A stretch of DNA of 64,000 bases from JAFGXT01 sp963677165 (lineage in GTDB: Bacteria; Verrucomicrobiota; Lentisphaeria; Victivallales; SZUA-371), in NCBI GenBank assembly GCA_963677165.2, contig CAXXSX010000002.1, forward strand, positions 1,488,001-1,552,000, given 5' to 3'. Within the stretch, counting starts at the first letter, position 1, and each line of letters starts with the position of its first letter. A model generated the notes under the pieces. That model was not told the DNA's origin. It saw only the letters and a program-made list of their open reading frames with translations, and did no database searches. Positions 46,433 through 55,861 of this stretch are shown here, in pieces. Position numbers and translations under genes: made by a program.

Positions 46433-47629
46433 TTATCCTTCGCCTTTGTCGATGGTGATCATTTTGCGTTGGAACGTTGGAATGTCCAAGTCCTCGCCAT
46501 TGTAAATGAATGATGTACTATTGACGAATATTCCTTTTGAAATACTTTGCAGTGGTAACTCATCCTGGAAAAGATCATTTGACTTCCCGGTTTCAGAGCG
46601 GTCCCGGGCATGGTTTACCATGTTCGGGATAAACTGATGATTCTTTATCGGTTCGACAATCGGAATATCCGCTTTATCAAATTTAATTGCCACTGCGGTA
46701 AGCTGTACAGTATCTTCATATGATGGATCAGTGTTGACTCCGACGGTCATTTTTGCACCGGGAGCGGCAAATCCTTCTGTCGCTTCGAGGATTTTTTTCA
46801 GTTCACCAAGCTTCATATCGGATCCACCGGTTAAAATCAGCATGACGGCGTGAGCTTCCTTCAGCTGGTCAGCGCTGCCCATAAACGGAGATTTTAACAT
46901 TTTCTCCAGTGCGATATGACCGCGGTTAAGTCCGTCATCGGCATTGGCAATACCGATTCCGAAGCAGCAAGTGGCTTTTTTATTGTTCAAGGCTTCTCTG
47001 AAAGAGGCAAAGTCAGCTGGCAGCATTTTATCGCTTCGAATAATTTCGCTCATCCCAAGTACTGCCCGAGCCATCTCGATATCGGCTTTGGCAAATGCAT
47101 CACGTGCGGGGGCATCGGCTTCCAGCGCAGAAAACAGTAAGTCATTAGGCAGGCACAGCAACACTTCGGCGGCAGGCAATAGTTCACGAACGCCGTCATC
47201 AGCGGTTCTCAACCGGCTATGACCTTCAAATGAAAATGGAAGAGTCATCATAAAAATCGCCGGAATCTTTTTTTCGGCAACGACGCTGGCAATAATCGGA
47301 ACGCCGCCGGTAGCGGTGCCGCCACCGAACCCGCCGGTAACAATCAACAGTTTTGAGTTTTCGATCAAAGAACGAATGGAAGAACGTTCTCGTGCCAGTG
47401 AGCGTTGTCCCTTAATTACACTTCCGCCGCAACCGCTGCCTTTTCGCCAGCCGGAATCAGCAAGGATTTTTTGAGAGACATCGCATGAATCAAGGGTTTC
47501 CTTATCGGTATCAATGGCAGCCAGTTCCAATCGAGCTGCCGGTTTTAGTTTCGACAGTGCGTTGATAATATTTACTCCGGCACGACCGATTCCGATTACC
47601 GTAACTTTTTCCGTTTTCCCTTGTTCCAT
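46433..47629 (-). CDS. ftsZ: Cell division GTPase FtsZ, divergent
   Basis: A 398-residue tubulin-like GTPase that forms the division ring. The tubulin signature reads GGFGGGTATG (99-108), the T1 loop GIGRAGVN (13-20) instead of GVGGGGGN. The C-terminal anchor peptide DIPTFQRK is kept after a linker. The T7 catalytic loop, normally NxDFAD, reads PADFASF (204-210): the first Asp is present, the second is Ser and the Asn is Pro. It follows ftsA by 14 bp and is likely co-transcribed. Lentisphaerota keep ftsZ, unlike Planctomycetota and most Chlamydiota. FtsA at the membrane is its expected partner. Confidence 0.93.
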   Translation of the reverse strand: MEQGKTEKVTVIGIGRAGVNIINALSKLKPAARLELAAIDTDKETLDSCDVSQKILADSGWRKGSGCGGSVIKGQRSLARERSSIRSLIENSKLLIVTGGFGGGTATGGVPIIASVVAEKKIPAIFMMTLPFSFEGHSRLRTADDGVRELLPAAEVLLCLPNDLLFSALEADAPARDAFAKADIEMARAVLGMSEIIRSDKMLPADFASFREALNNKKATCCFGIGIANADDGLNRGHIALEKMLKSPFMGSADQLKEAHAVMLILTGGSDMKLGELKKILEATEGFAAPGAKMTVGVNTDPSYEDTVQLTAVAIKFDKADIPIVEPIKNHQFIPNMVNHARDRSETGKSNDLFQDELPLQSISKGIFVNSTSFIYNGEDLDIPTFQRKMITIDKGEG

Positions 47630-47643
47630 TCTTTTAGCCGTAG

Positions 47644-48918
47644 TTAAAATTTGATCGCGTCTTTTATATCGCGGATATTCTTAAATACAGGACGCAGCAG
47701 CAGCCCGTCCAGAAAGTCCAGTCCTTTATCGAACAACCCTTTGTTGCTTTTGTTGTTTCCGGCACGAGTCATGTAGTCTCCGTAACGCAACAGTCCCCAT
47801 ACCGTATTATACCGAGGAGAATCCAGACCTGTCAAAGCCCCGGTGAGGTCAAGAGGTTTGCCTGCTCTGACCGGAATTTCGAATACGCTCTTGAATACGT
47901 CAAGAGCCTGGGGTACTAGTGCGGCACCGCCTGAAAGAACTCCGCCGGTATTGAGCAGAATATCTTCTTTCCGGACTCGGTTGTTGATAATCTGGAAGAG
48001 TTCGCGCAGTCTGAGGTCCACAATTTTCTCAATCGAATTGATCGGAATGCGGCGTAAGGCTCCGGATTGACTTTTTATCTCAAGCGTGGCTTTCCCGGAT
48101 TGCTTCAAGCGGTAGTATTCGCCACTATTAAGCAACCGTCGAGACGAGGAAATATGCATGTCCAGACCAACCGAAAGGTCATTGGCTACGTGGTCAAGCC
48201 CTACCGGAATTACACCGCTAAGGAGGATTCCGTAGTTATATATGGCCAGATATTCTGTGGTACCGGCCCCCATTTCCAGCAGAAGGACACCGTTTTCTTT
48301 TTCGTCTTCGGTGAGGGTTCCGAAAGCGGAAGCCACACCGCTGAATACGGGGATCACATTTTCATCAAATCCGACATCACGGACAACGGAAAGAAAGTTC
48401 TCAATACGGTTTTCATCGCCATGGATCACATGAATGTACGCTTCAAGCTTATCAGCCACCTGATCGAGAGGATTTTTTATTTTGCGACTGCCATCAATCT
48501 GGTAGTATGAATCAAAGGAATTGATGGCAACATGTCCTCGAGGCAACGGTTTGACCTGGGCGGTTTTTACTGCCTCGTCGATATTTTCTTCGGTAATACG
48601 ACGGTCCGGGCCAGAGATAAAAACGGTTCCAATTCCCTGAAAAGAATTGATATCTGAAGCAGTAACGGTAACGAAAATATTATCACAGTCGGCAATATTA
48701 TTGCCCGAATCTGCATCAGCTGCATCAATTGCATTGGAAAGTAGTTCCTGAACTTTGGAAAACTCCGTGATCTCGCCCTTGCTGACATGACCATTGATGG
48801 AGCCTTCCCCGTGCCCTTTTATCTGAATATTTCCTTCGCTGTCAGATTCTCCTACCAGAACGCATACTTTTGAGGTACCTATTTCTATGGCGGTAATGAA
48901 ATTCCTGCTGCGAAACAT
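47644..48918 (-). CDS. ftsA: Cell division protein FtsA, divergent
   Basis: A 424-residue actin-fold ATPase that tethers FtsZ to the membrane. Phosphate-1 motif IEIGTSKV (11-18) and phosphate-2 LLEMGAGTTEY (213-223) both have Glu where actin-family proteins have Asp. HVIHGDENRIENFLSVVRDV marks the family-specific region. The C-terminal amphipathic helix (VFKNIRDIKDAIKF) is the membrane-targeting sequence. GGAG precedes the start at 48918. FtsZ follows 14 bp after the stop. FtsQ and the other dcw genes are not next to it; an AraC gene lies upstream instead. Confidence 0.92.
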   Translation of the reverse strand: MFRSRNFITAIEIGTSKVCVLVGESDSEGNIQIKGHGEGSINGHVSKGEITEFSKVQELLSNAIDAADADSGNNIADCDNIFVTVTASDINSFQGIGTVFISGPDRRITEENIDEAVKTAQVKPLPRGHVAINSFDSYYQIDGSRKIKNPLDQVADKLEAYIHVIHGDENRIENFLSVVRDVGFDENVIPVFSGVASAFGTLTEDEKENGVLLLEMGAGTTEYLAIYNYGILLSGVIPVGLDHVANDLSVGLDMHISSSRRLLNSGEYYRLKQSGKATLEIKSQSGALRRIPINSIEKIVDLRLRELFQIINNRVRKEDILLNTGGVLSGGAALVPQALDVFKSVFEIPVRAGKPLDLTGALTGLDSPRYNTVWGLLRYGDYMTRAGNNKSNKGLFDKGLDFLDGLLLRPVFKNIRDIKDAIKF

Positions 48919-49085
48919 TCAGAATATCTCCGGAAGTTACATTGTACTTGTCTGTAAACCGATACCGAAAGCCCTGTTATTCACGGTATCATCTGCTTAT
49001 CAAACAATGCCACAAATCCAGGAAATTTCTATATCCGGCTCTGTAATTTTCGTAAAATTTTTCAAAATGTATAAAATGCCCGTTA

Positions 49086-49910
49086 CTACCTTTCTGCGCG
49101 TTCCCGGCCGGGGCGCCTGCCGGTGTGTTTGTGATATGCCTTGGAAAACGCGAACGCATTGCTGTAACCGACCATCTGGGCGATTTCGTCCAGTGACAGG
49201 TCTGACTGGCGAAGTAAAGCGGTGGCGCGAATGAATTTTGTTTGCCGGATCACATCTCCGGGAGACTTGCCGTAGTAACGCATGCAAAGCTGATAGAGAA
49301 GCGACTGGGAAATATTCATTTGAGCCGCCAGCAAAGAAGTTGTCCACTTTTTTCCCAGACGCTCTTCAATCAGCTCGATCATCTTTCTTAATCGTTGAGG
49401 TTCAGGAGAGCCTTCCAGTTCTTTCTCCAGATATGAAGAGATTAACGCAGCAAGCATACCTCGTCTTCCTGCATCGGGAACCGGACCTTGGACTTCCCGC
49501 TCCAGCATATGAAAGAGTTCACACAGCTCACGAGTGTATGAGGCGGGAAAAACGGCAGTGTCTATATTACGATTAGGCAGATTGAAATACAAATGTCTGA
49601 AAAGCCCGTTTTTTACGGAACAAAGCCGGTTGGTTGTTGAGGAATGGACCACCGCCATATTCGGACCGGCAAGGAGCTTTTTGCCGGGAATTTCAAAGGT
49701 CATTTCTCCTTCAAGAATAAACCAGACCGTGGTATGCTGCGTTTCAGAACCAGCTGCGCGTCTCATCTCATATGGAGTACCAAGTTCGGCTTCTCCTACC
49801 GCCAGAATTCCACAGGTCTTCAGTTCGCTGATTTCGCGACAATGCAACGCCTGGTGCTTGCATGATGAACAAATTGTTGAATTGGATATTATATTTGATA
49901 CATCCGACAT
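49086..49910 (-). CDS. AraC family transcriptional regulator
   Basis: A 274-residue regulator. The ATG at 49910 is chosen over one at 49925 because GGAA lies eight bases upstream. The N-terminal cupin-like sensor (TVWFILEGEMTFEIPGKKLL, AGPNMAVVHSS) precedes an AraC double helix-turn-helix: WTTSLLAAQMNISQSLLYQL, then LSLDEIAQMVGYSNAFAFSK. It is divergent from the GH31 gene with an 83-bp gap, the arrangement expected for an activator of that gene by an alpha-glycoside. It could also affect ftsA-ftsZ, which lie downstream on the same strand, but a 167-bp gap argues for separate transcription. Confidence 0.88.
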   Translation of the reverse strand: MSDVSNIISNSTICSSCKHQALHCREISELKTCGILAVGEAELGTPYEMRRAAGSETQHTTVWFILEGEMTFEIPGKKLLAGPNMAVVHSSTTNRLCSVKNGLFRHLYFNLPNRNIDTAVFPASYTRELCELFHMLEREVQGPVPDAGRRGMLAALISSYLEKELEGSPEPQRLRKMIELIEERLGKKWTTSLLAAQMNISQSLLYQLCMRYYGKSPGDVIRQTKFIRATALLRQSDLSLDEIAQMVGYSNAFAFSKAYHKHTGRRPGRERAER

Positions 49911-49993
49911 TGTGTTATTCCGCATAATACTATATTTTATATACAGATATAAAGTAATATGTGGTGAATATATTTCAAACAGGAATTGATGAT

Positions 49994-51937
49994 ATGAATA
50001 TTGAATGGAAGAAAATTTATCCGGGAATCAGAATTCATGGTGCGGAAAAAAATACAGATACGTTAACCGGGTTTGCCGGAACCAGTCCGCAAGCGGAGCG
50101 TCTGAAACGTTTTGATGACTGTTCCGCAAAGGCGCCGGAAATCAGTATCAGCCGGGTCAGAGATAAGATCATCCTGAAAATGCCGATCAGGGAAGGGGAG
50201 AATATCTACGGCGCCGGACTTAAATTTAAATCCGTTCGCTGTGAGAATGAAGTATTGCATCTGAAAGCCGATCATTTTGGCGGCAAGGATAACGGCAGAA
50301 CTCACGCTCCGGTTCCTTTTCATGTTTCAAGTTTTGGCTACGGACTGCTGATCAATACGCCGGAGCCGGTCAGTTATTACATCGGAACGGCACATCGTAA
50401 AGACGAAGCAATCAAGCCCGTTCCTAAAGATCGTAATACCGATGATGACTGGCAGGCGTTTAATAGTCCAGCTCATATTGAGATCGCGATCAGTTCCGGT
50501 GATGCGAATATTGTGCTTTTTGAGGCAGCAACCCTGCTGGAAACCGTACAGAAGTTCAATCTGTACTGTGGTGGAGGTACGCTTCCGCCGCGCTGGGGGC
50601 TCGGGTTCTGGTACCGTACGCCGCTGAAATTTAATTCCGACGATGTCCTTGACACGGTCCGGCAGTTTCGCGAACATGACTTTCCGCTTGATGTGATCGG
50701 GCTCGAACCAGGTTGGCAGAGCAGTTCCTATCCGTGTACCTATGAATGGAGTGATGAACGCTTTGAGAACCCGGAACAATTTGTTGGGGTGTTAAAGGAA
50801 CAGAATATTCGGATCAATCTCTGGGAAAATCCGTACATCGCTGAAAATGCCGGGTTGTACAAAAAGCTTGAAGACAAGAGTTGTTCGCATATGGTCTGGT
50901 GCGGACTGGTACCGGACTATACCATGCAGGAAACCCGTGCGATTATTCAGGAACAGCATGAGCAGGAACATGTCTCCATCGGGGTAAGTGGCTACAAGCT
51001 TGATGAGAGTGACGGCTATGATTCCTGGTTGTGGCCCGACCATGCCGAATTCCCTTCCGGACGAACCGCTACTGCACTCAGGAATTCCTACGGACTGCTG
51101 TTTCAGCGGATGACTTATGAAATATTCCACGGCAGAGATCAGCGTACTTATGGCCTGACCCGTTCGACGAATGTCGGCGGAGTCGGACTACCCTATGTAC
51201 TTTATAATGACTGCTACGATTTCGATGAATATGCCACGGCTCTCTGCAGTTGCGGATTTATCGGCGCGTTGTGGTGTCCTGAGGTAAGAAATGCCCAGAC
51301 CGCTAACGAATGGCTGCGTCGTTTTCAGCTGGCGGCACTATCTCCCATGGCAATGCTCAACGCCTGGGCGGACGCAACTAAACCATGGTCGTTCTCCGAG
51401 GTTGCGGAAGAAGTTTGCGAGGCAGTATTATTGCGCCGAAAGCTGGTGCCTTATCTTTATTCTGCGTTTGCGCGTTATCATCTTGACGGGATTCCGCCCT
51501 TCCGTTCGCTGGTCATGGATTTTGGCAACTTTATGGACGACTCGGCGGATAGAGCGGAACTCGATGGTACCGCCAACCCTTATCAGGTTGCCAGCCGTAA
51601 AGAAGTGGTGGACCAGTATATGATGGGAGAGTCCATCATGGTTGCGATTGTTAAGCCGGAACAGACCGAACGCAGTGTGATTCTTCCCCCGGGGAAATGG
51701 TATGATTTCTATTCCTGTGATTATGTGGGAGGAGGGGAAGTTATTAATATTACCGTTGAAGAAAAAGATCCGATGCCCTTGTTTGTGAAAGACGGCTCGG
51801 TTATTCCATTGCAGGAAAACGGTTCCATGACAATCTGTCGGTACGGTAACCCCGGCGGCAGCTTCGAGCTATACGAAGATGATGGAAAAACCTTCGCTTA
51901 CGAACGCGGAGAATACTGCTTTGACACATTAGAATAA
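49994..51937 (+). CDS. Glycoside hydrolase family 31 enzyme
   Basis: A 647-residue cytoplasmic enzyme without a signal peptide. ATG 49994 has AGGAA upstream; an earlier in-frame start at 49961 would overlap the promoter. An N-terminal sandwich (LHLKADHFGGKDNGR) is followed by the catalytic barrel: LPPRWGLGFWYRTPL, PLDVIGLEPGWQ, YKLDESDGYD with the likely nucleophile Asp337, and YNDCYDF with the probable acid/base Asp. The C-terminal domain has ILPPGKWYDFYSCDYVGGGE, typical of GH31. Activity is probably alpha-glucosidase or alpha-xylosidase on an imported oligosaccharide. Divergent from an AraC regulator. Confidence 0.9.
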   Translation: MNIEWKKIYPGIRIHGAEKNTDTLTGFAGTSPQAERLKRFDDCSAKAPEISISRVRDKIILKMPIREGENIYGAGLKFKSVRCENEVLHLKADHFGGKDNGRTHAPVPFHVSSFGYGLLINTPEPVSYYIGTAHRKDEAIKPVPKDRNTDDDWQAFNSPAHIEIAISSGDANIVLFEAATLLETVQKFNLYCGGGTLPPRWGLGFWYRTPLKFNSDDVLDTVRQFREHDFPLDVIGLEPGWQSSSYPCTYEWSDERFENPEQFVGVLKEQNIRINLWENPYIAENAGLYKKLEDKSCSHMVWCGLVPDYTMQETRAIIQEQHEQEHVSIGVSGYKLDESDGYDSWLWPDHAEFPSGRTATALRNSYGLLFQRMTYEIFHGRDQRTYGLTRSTNVGGVGLPYVLYNDCYDFDEYATALCSCGFIGALWCPEVRNAQTANEWLRRFQLAALSPMAMLNAWADATKPWSFSEVAEEVCEAVLLRRKLVPYLYSAFARYHLDGIPPFRSLVMDFGNFMDDSADRAELDGTANPYQVASRKEVVDQYMMGESIMVAIVKPEQTERSVILPPGKWYDFYSCDYVGGGEVINITVEEKDPMPLFVKDGSVIPLQENGSMTICRYGNPGGSFELYEDDGKTFAYERGEYCFDTLE

Positions 51938-52051
51938 TTCGTTTTTGTTAATTTTCTCCTAAAAGTAAAGTTTCTCCGTCTGAGATAGTTGTCTGTACAG
52001 ATATTCCATGATATTGTAACGCAGAACAGGAAGTAACGTAACGGGGGAATT

Positions 52052-52936
52052 ATGGATATACTGGACAGAGTTATTGAGATATACAACTATGGCTTGCTGA
52101 CCATAAAGGGACGTGAATTAAGGGTTAATCAAATACTTTTTGCACTCCTGATTATGGGGCTTGGATTTCTTCTTGCTCATATTTTCAGTAAAATGGCTCG
52201 TCATAGTCTGAGTGCTCTCAAGCTTAGTGATAACAATCAGCACTTTTTCAGTAAACTGATATGGGTGTTTACGGTTGGTATGACGGCTTTGATTGCCCTG
52301 GAAATTATTCATATTCCACTAAGTTCTTTTTCATTTGTCGGCGGCTGTCTTGCCCTGGGAATCGGATTTGGTATTAAAAATTTGATCAACAACTTCGTCT
52401 GCGGCTTTATTCTACTGGGAGAACGTCCGATTAAGATCGGTGATGTAGTGGAAATCGAGGACCAGATTGGTGTGGTTGAAACGGTCGGCCTCAGGTGTAC
52501 CAAGGTTCATACTGAGGATAACATCCATATTATCTATCCAAACAGTCAGTTGCTGGAAGAAAAACTGATCAACTGGAGCTATAACGACCACCAGATTCTG
52601 GCTTATATCGAAGTCGGCCTGGCTTATGATTCGGATACCAGAAAAGCCTGTGAAAAGATGATTGAAGCGGTCAAGCAACTCAAAGGCGTTCATGCCAAGC
52701 CGGAACCATTTACGTTATTCTGGGAAACTGCAGCCAGCACGCTGATCTTCCGGCTCTATTTTCCTCTCACCGCCAGATGCAAAATGGATAAATGGAAACT
52801 CCAGAGCGAAGCGCGTCACCTCATTTTCAATACATTACGGGAAGAGGGCTTTGTATTTTCCTTCCCTCAACTCGATGTGCATTTTGATGAGCAGAGAGAC
52901 ATAAACTCTTCTGATTCAGCCGAAATATCCAGTTGA
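52052..52936 (+). CDS. Small-conductance mechanosensitive channel (MscS family)
   Basis: A 294-residue inner-membrane channel that releases solutes under osmotic stress. Three membrane segments are visible: about 27-47 (ILFALLIMGLGFLLAHIF), 68-88 and the pore helix 93-115 (GCLALGIGFGIKNLINNFVC). The next segment, GERPIKIGDVVEIEDQIGVV, is the MscS signature. A cytoplasmic beta/alpha-beta domain follows, including IYPNSQLLEEKLINWSY. GGGGGAA precedes the start. It stands alone and ends near a convergent peptidase gene; a short hairpin (52929-52948) may terminate it. Confidence 0.92.
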   Translation: MDILDRVIEIYNYGLLTIKGRELRVNQILFALLIMGLGFLLAHIFSKMARHSLSALKLSDNNQHFFSKLIWVFTVGMTALIALEIIHIPLSSFSFVGGCLALGIGFGIKNLINNFVCGFILLGERPIKIGDVVEIEDQIGVVETVGLRCTKVHTEDNIHIIYPNSQLLEEKLINWSYNDHQILAYIEVGLAYDSDTRKACEKMIEAVKQLKGVHAKPEPFTLFWETAASTLIFRLYFPLTARCKMDKWKLQSEARHLIFNTLREEGFVFSFPQLDVHFDEQRDINSSDSAEISS

Positions 52937-52955
52937 AATAGAAACTGGAACGTTT

Positions 52956-53819
52956 TCAGCTTATGCCCCAGAACGAGAATTCACTTTCAATAATATTACT
53001 TATTTCCTGATCTGTGCATTTCTCCAACATAGCATCTCTGATATCACAGAATATCGGTTCTTTTCTCTTGAATGCTTCTGATACAGCCGTCATCCACAAA
53101 AATCCAATTTCTTTTGCTGTTTCAAAGAGTATTTCATGAGATGAATCCGATTCATATCTGGATTGATATGTTTCTGCCATTATGGCAAAAACTCTGGAAG
53201 CTAACGCAACAGATGTACTTCCATGCATGTTTTTTCTTAGTTTTCGAGAAGAAACCATGCCGGAATCCTCAATTGTGGTTAAAAGCGAAATAGACCATAA
53301 ATCATCGAAGTTGGCAGCATTTATTACTTTGATTTCTTCCGGATTGTACAAGCGGGCAAAAATAGTAGTAAGATCGGCAAATGCTTCTGAAATTGCAGCA
53401 GCCTCTCCGTAACACTTATTCGGATTGACAAACGTGGCCATTATCGCATGTCCTGCTTCATGAGCTATTAAATCAAAGGATCGACATTGTGGAGGATAAG
53501 ATGCAAACTCAATACTATTATCATTTTCATCCGGATAATAATATGGATAATCTACTCCTCCTTCCGGTTCACTTACTATGATATCAAGATTATCACCTCT
53601 GTACCAACTTTCACTGTTCCAATTGATGCTACGATAGAAATCAATGCACATACAAATAACCGCAAGACAATGATTCTGATCAGATAAGGACATGCTGTCG
53701 TCGGGGAAATTAATCTTTTGTTTAATGCTACAATCATTCTCATCTCCATAATAGAGTGCGGTTAGATTGCCATGTCCTTGTTGGTATATACGAAAGAATT
53801 TAAGATTTTTGTCAGACAT
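52956..53819 (-). CDS. M4-like zinc metallopeptidase without signal peptide
   Basis: A 287-residue protein. The ATG at 53819 has GAGAGGG upstream; an earlier one at 53852 does not. HEAGH (120-124) is the HExxH zinc motif, and ISEAFAD places the third Glu ligand (Glu145) about 21 residues later, as in thermolysin-type (M4) gluzincins. LASRVFAIMAETYQSR and FLWMTAVSEAF may be the C-terminal helices. The usual signal peptide and propeptide are absent, so it may act in the cytoplasm, be released by lysis, or process a neighbour. No partner is seen nearby. Confidence 0.75.
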   Translation of the reverse strand: MSDKNLKFFRIYQQGHGNLTALYYGDENDCSIKQKINFPDDSMSLSDQNHCLAVICMCIDFYRSINWNSESWYRGDNLDIIVSEPEGGVDYPYYYPDENDNSIEFASYPPQCRSFDLIAHEAGHAIMATFVNPNKCYGEAAAISEAFADLTTIFARLYNPEEIKVINAANFDDLWSISLLTTIEDSGMVSSRKLRKNMHGSTSVALASRVFAIMAETYQSRYESDSSHEILFETAKEIGFLWMTAVSEAFKRKEPIFCDIRDAMLEKCTDQEISNIIESEFSFWGIS

Positions 53820-53878
53820 TTTATCCCTCTCCATCAGGTAATTTTTATTCATAGACTCGTGCGAAATGCAGTTTATCG

Positions 53879-53967
53879 GGTAGGGACGGTTCTCCGTAAC
53901 CGTCAGTTATTTTGTGCCTGAGCACAAAATCCTAGAAGACGGCGCGCTACGGAGAGCACGCCCTACC
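53879..53967. repeat. Dispersed palindromic repeat R1, copy A
   Basis: An 89-bp core beginning GGTAGGGACGGTTCTCCGTA and ending GCGGAGAGCACGCCCTACC-like (GCTACGGAGAGCACGCCCTACC). The ends are imperfect inverted repeats. Outside them a further pair, TGCGAAATG and CATTTCGCA, extends the palindrome by ~30 bp on each side. Two more copies lie at 57176 and 57571. Confidence 0.8.
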
Positions 53968-54016
53968 AAAATTCGCTCATTTCGCAAGACTCATTTATAT
54001 TCATTTAAAAGAGAAG

Positions 54017-54046
54017 GCCAGGTTCTTCTTTGTGAATGAACCTGGC
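54017..54046 (-). terminator. Bidirectional terminator of the 598-aa lipoprotein gene
   Basis: GCCAGGTTC (54017-54025) pairs perfectly with GAACCTGGC (54038-54046). On the minus strand it is followed by CTTCTCTTTT just past the lipoprotein stop; on the plus strand TGTTTTT follows. Both directions look able to terminate. Confidence 0.7.
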
Positions 54047-54064
54047 TGTTTTTAAATTAGGCTT

Positions 54065-55861
54065 TTAATCATCATCACCGACGTAGTTTTTAATATTCAC
54101 AATAACTTCTTTCAAATCCTCCTGATTATTCTCCATAGTTGTAGACGCTTGCTCTACAAGATTCGGAGTTTCATCTTCATCAGTCTCGGTAACAACAACC
54201 TTTAAAGAAAAAATACCCAGATTAGATTTTGTATAGGTTAAACTCTTACTAGTACTTTCTGCACTCCATTCTCCTGGATATCCTCCCCAGGCAAAGGGCT
54301 TACTTAGAAAATATATCTTTTTAAGAACTGGTTTTTCTTTTTCAGTATCTGACTTTTCTTTTTCAGGAACTGGCTTTGGAAAAGTTTTGCGGGCACGCAT
54401 AATGAATCCGTCATAACTTTTATTTAGAGCTACTGGAGGCAAAGTTACAGATGCTTCGCAAAGCGTTTGTGTCGTAATTGCATTATTTTTTACCATTGCT
54501 CCTTCCAAAGTCAGATCTGCAGTTATATTCATTTGTGGATCTTCTCTCCACCATTCATGTTGATACCAGAAAGGCGGAGCCCAACACCACCAGGGAGAAC
54601 CTAAAACCTTGGCTTTAAAACTGGAGACTTCATAGTACAATGGAGCGATTAAAAATATTCCTTTTTCTTTTATCGGGAGAATTCCAAAAACCATTTTTGA
54701 AGATGGAGTTCCACTTTCCCAGGGATGTTCTTTTGAATATCGAACTATTTCAAAGCCGTAGTATTTAATTTCATAAGTCTTAGTTGTTGCGGTACTTTCT
54801 GTTTCTATATTTTCGATCGTTTCGTCAATCGCTTCTCCAACTTCTTTTTGTACATTGTTGTACGATTGACCGCTTGCTTTTTTAGCCGCATCTTGTGCTA
54901 TTATTTTTATATTATCAATTTTTACGTCTTGAATAATATCACTAAATGCTTCTTTAACTTTTGCTTTTAGAGCTTTTACATCTGTACTTCTTACTGCGTC
55001 ATCGACTATTTCTTTAATTTTTTCTTCTTTTACTTTTTTAACATATTTTTTTATTGCTATAACAAATATGTCTTCTTGAAAAAATGTGTTTTTGACTTGT
55101 TCTTTTAGCTCTTGGGGATCAAGTCCGTTATCTTTGATTCCTTTTATTATTTTAATAACCTTTTTCTGGACAAAATCTAAAGTTGGTTTTTCTATAGAGT
55201 CCAAACCTATTTTTATAACTATATATTTTTTATTTCCCGATCCATTAAATATATTTTCAACTTCTTTGTCAATTGTTTTTGCATCTAAACCTTTAATATA
55301 ATCTTTAGCGCATTGAACAACCGCAGTAATTTTCTGGTTTTCAGGAGTCTTTTTCTGCTTATCAAGTTCGTTTTTTAACTTGACTTGTAATTTAGCTTTG
55401 ACACTATCTAATATATTATCAACGACAGTTTCAACATCTTCTTTCAATTTGTTTTCAACAACATTTGTTTTCGCAACCTTAACATTATAAAAACTCTGTT
55501 GAACGAGGTTTCCCTCATAAGATGCAGTATGATATGAGGCTTCTATCTCCATTTTCTTTTGCGCAGTATCGACTGCAAGATCAAACATCGTAGCTAGTAG
55601 TTGACTTCCAGCTTCTAGGGCATAAGATGACCCCATGAATTTTTGTGCTGTCGGTGATGTTTGAAGATTAAAAGCAGCGGAATACTCATCGCCATAATTA
55701 TCCATTGTTTCATAAAAATTAAGCATGTTTATAACAACATACTCCATTCTACGATCGTTGGTGTTTTTGGCTGCTGGAAGGAAGACAGAGCATCCACAAC
55801 TGATGATAATTAAGGAAGTGACGAATAATGCACAAAGATACTGCAAACGAATCTTTTTCAT
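54065..55861 (-). CDS. Large predicted lipoprotein with helical charged middle region
   Basis: A 598-residue protein with a lipoprotein signal (LCALFVTSLIIISCGC; Cys22 or Cys24). Residues about 30-130 form one domain. Residues 140-360 are very rich in Lys/Glu with regular V/I/K patterns (ENKLKEDVETVVDNILDSVK, KKYVKKVKEEKIKEIVDD), suggesting long amphipathic or coiled-coil helices. After about 360 a beta-rich domain carries aromatic WWCWAPPFWYQHEWW. The C-terminus (KEVIVNIKNYVGDDD) is acidic. No family is recognised; it may span the periplasm or bind a peptidoglycan or glycan surface. GGGGG precedes the start. Confidence 0.65.
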   Translation of the reverse strand: MKKIRLQYLCALFVTSLIIISCGCSVFLPAAKNTNDRRMEYVVINMLNFYETMDNYGDEYSAAFNLQTSPTAQKFMGSSYALEAGSQLLATMFDLAVDTAQKKMEIEASYHTASYEGNLVQQSFYNVKVAKTNVVENKLKEDVETVVDNILDSVKAKLQVKLKNELDKQKKTPENQKITAVVQCAKDYIKGLDAKTIDKEVENIFNGSGNKKYIVIKIGLDSIEKPTLDFVQKKVIKIIKGIKDNGLDPQELKEQVKNTFFQEDIFVIAIKKYVKKVKEEKIKEIVDDAVRSTDVKALKAKVKEAFSDIIQDVKIDNIKIIAQDAAKKASGQSYNNVQKEVGEAIDETIENIETESTATTKTYEIKYYGFEIVRYSKEHPWESGTPSSKMVFGILPIKEKGIFLIAPLYYEVSSFKAKVLGSPWWCWAPPFWYQHEWWREDPQMNITADLTLEGAMVKNNAITTQTLCEASVTLPPVALNKSYDGFIMRARKTFPKPVPEKEKSDTEKEKPVLKKIYFLSKPFAWGGYPGEWSAESTSKSLTYTKSNLGIFSLKVVVTETDEDETPNLVEQASTTMENNQEDLKEVIVNIKNYVGDDD

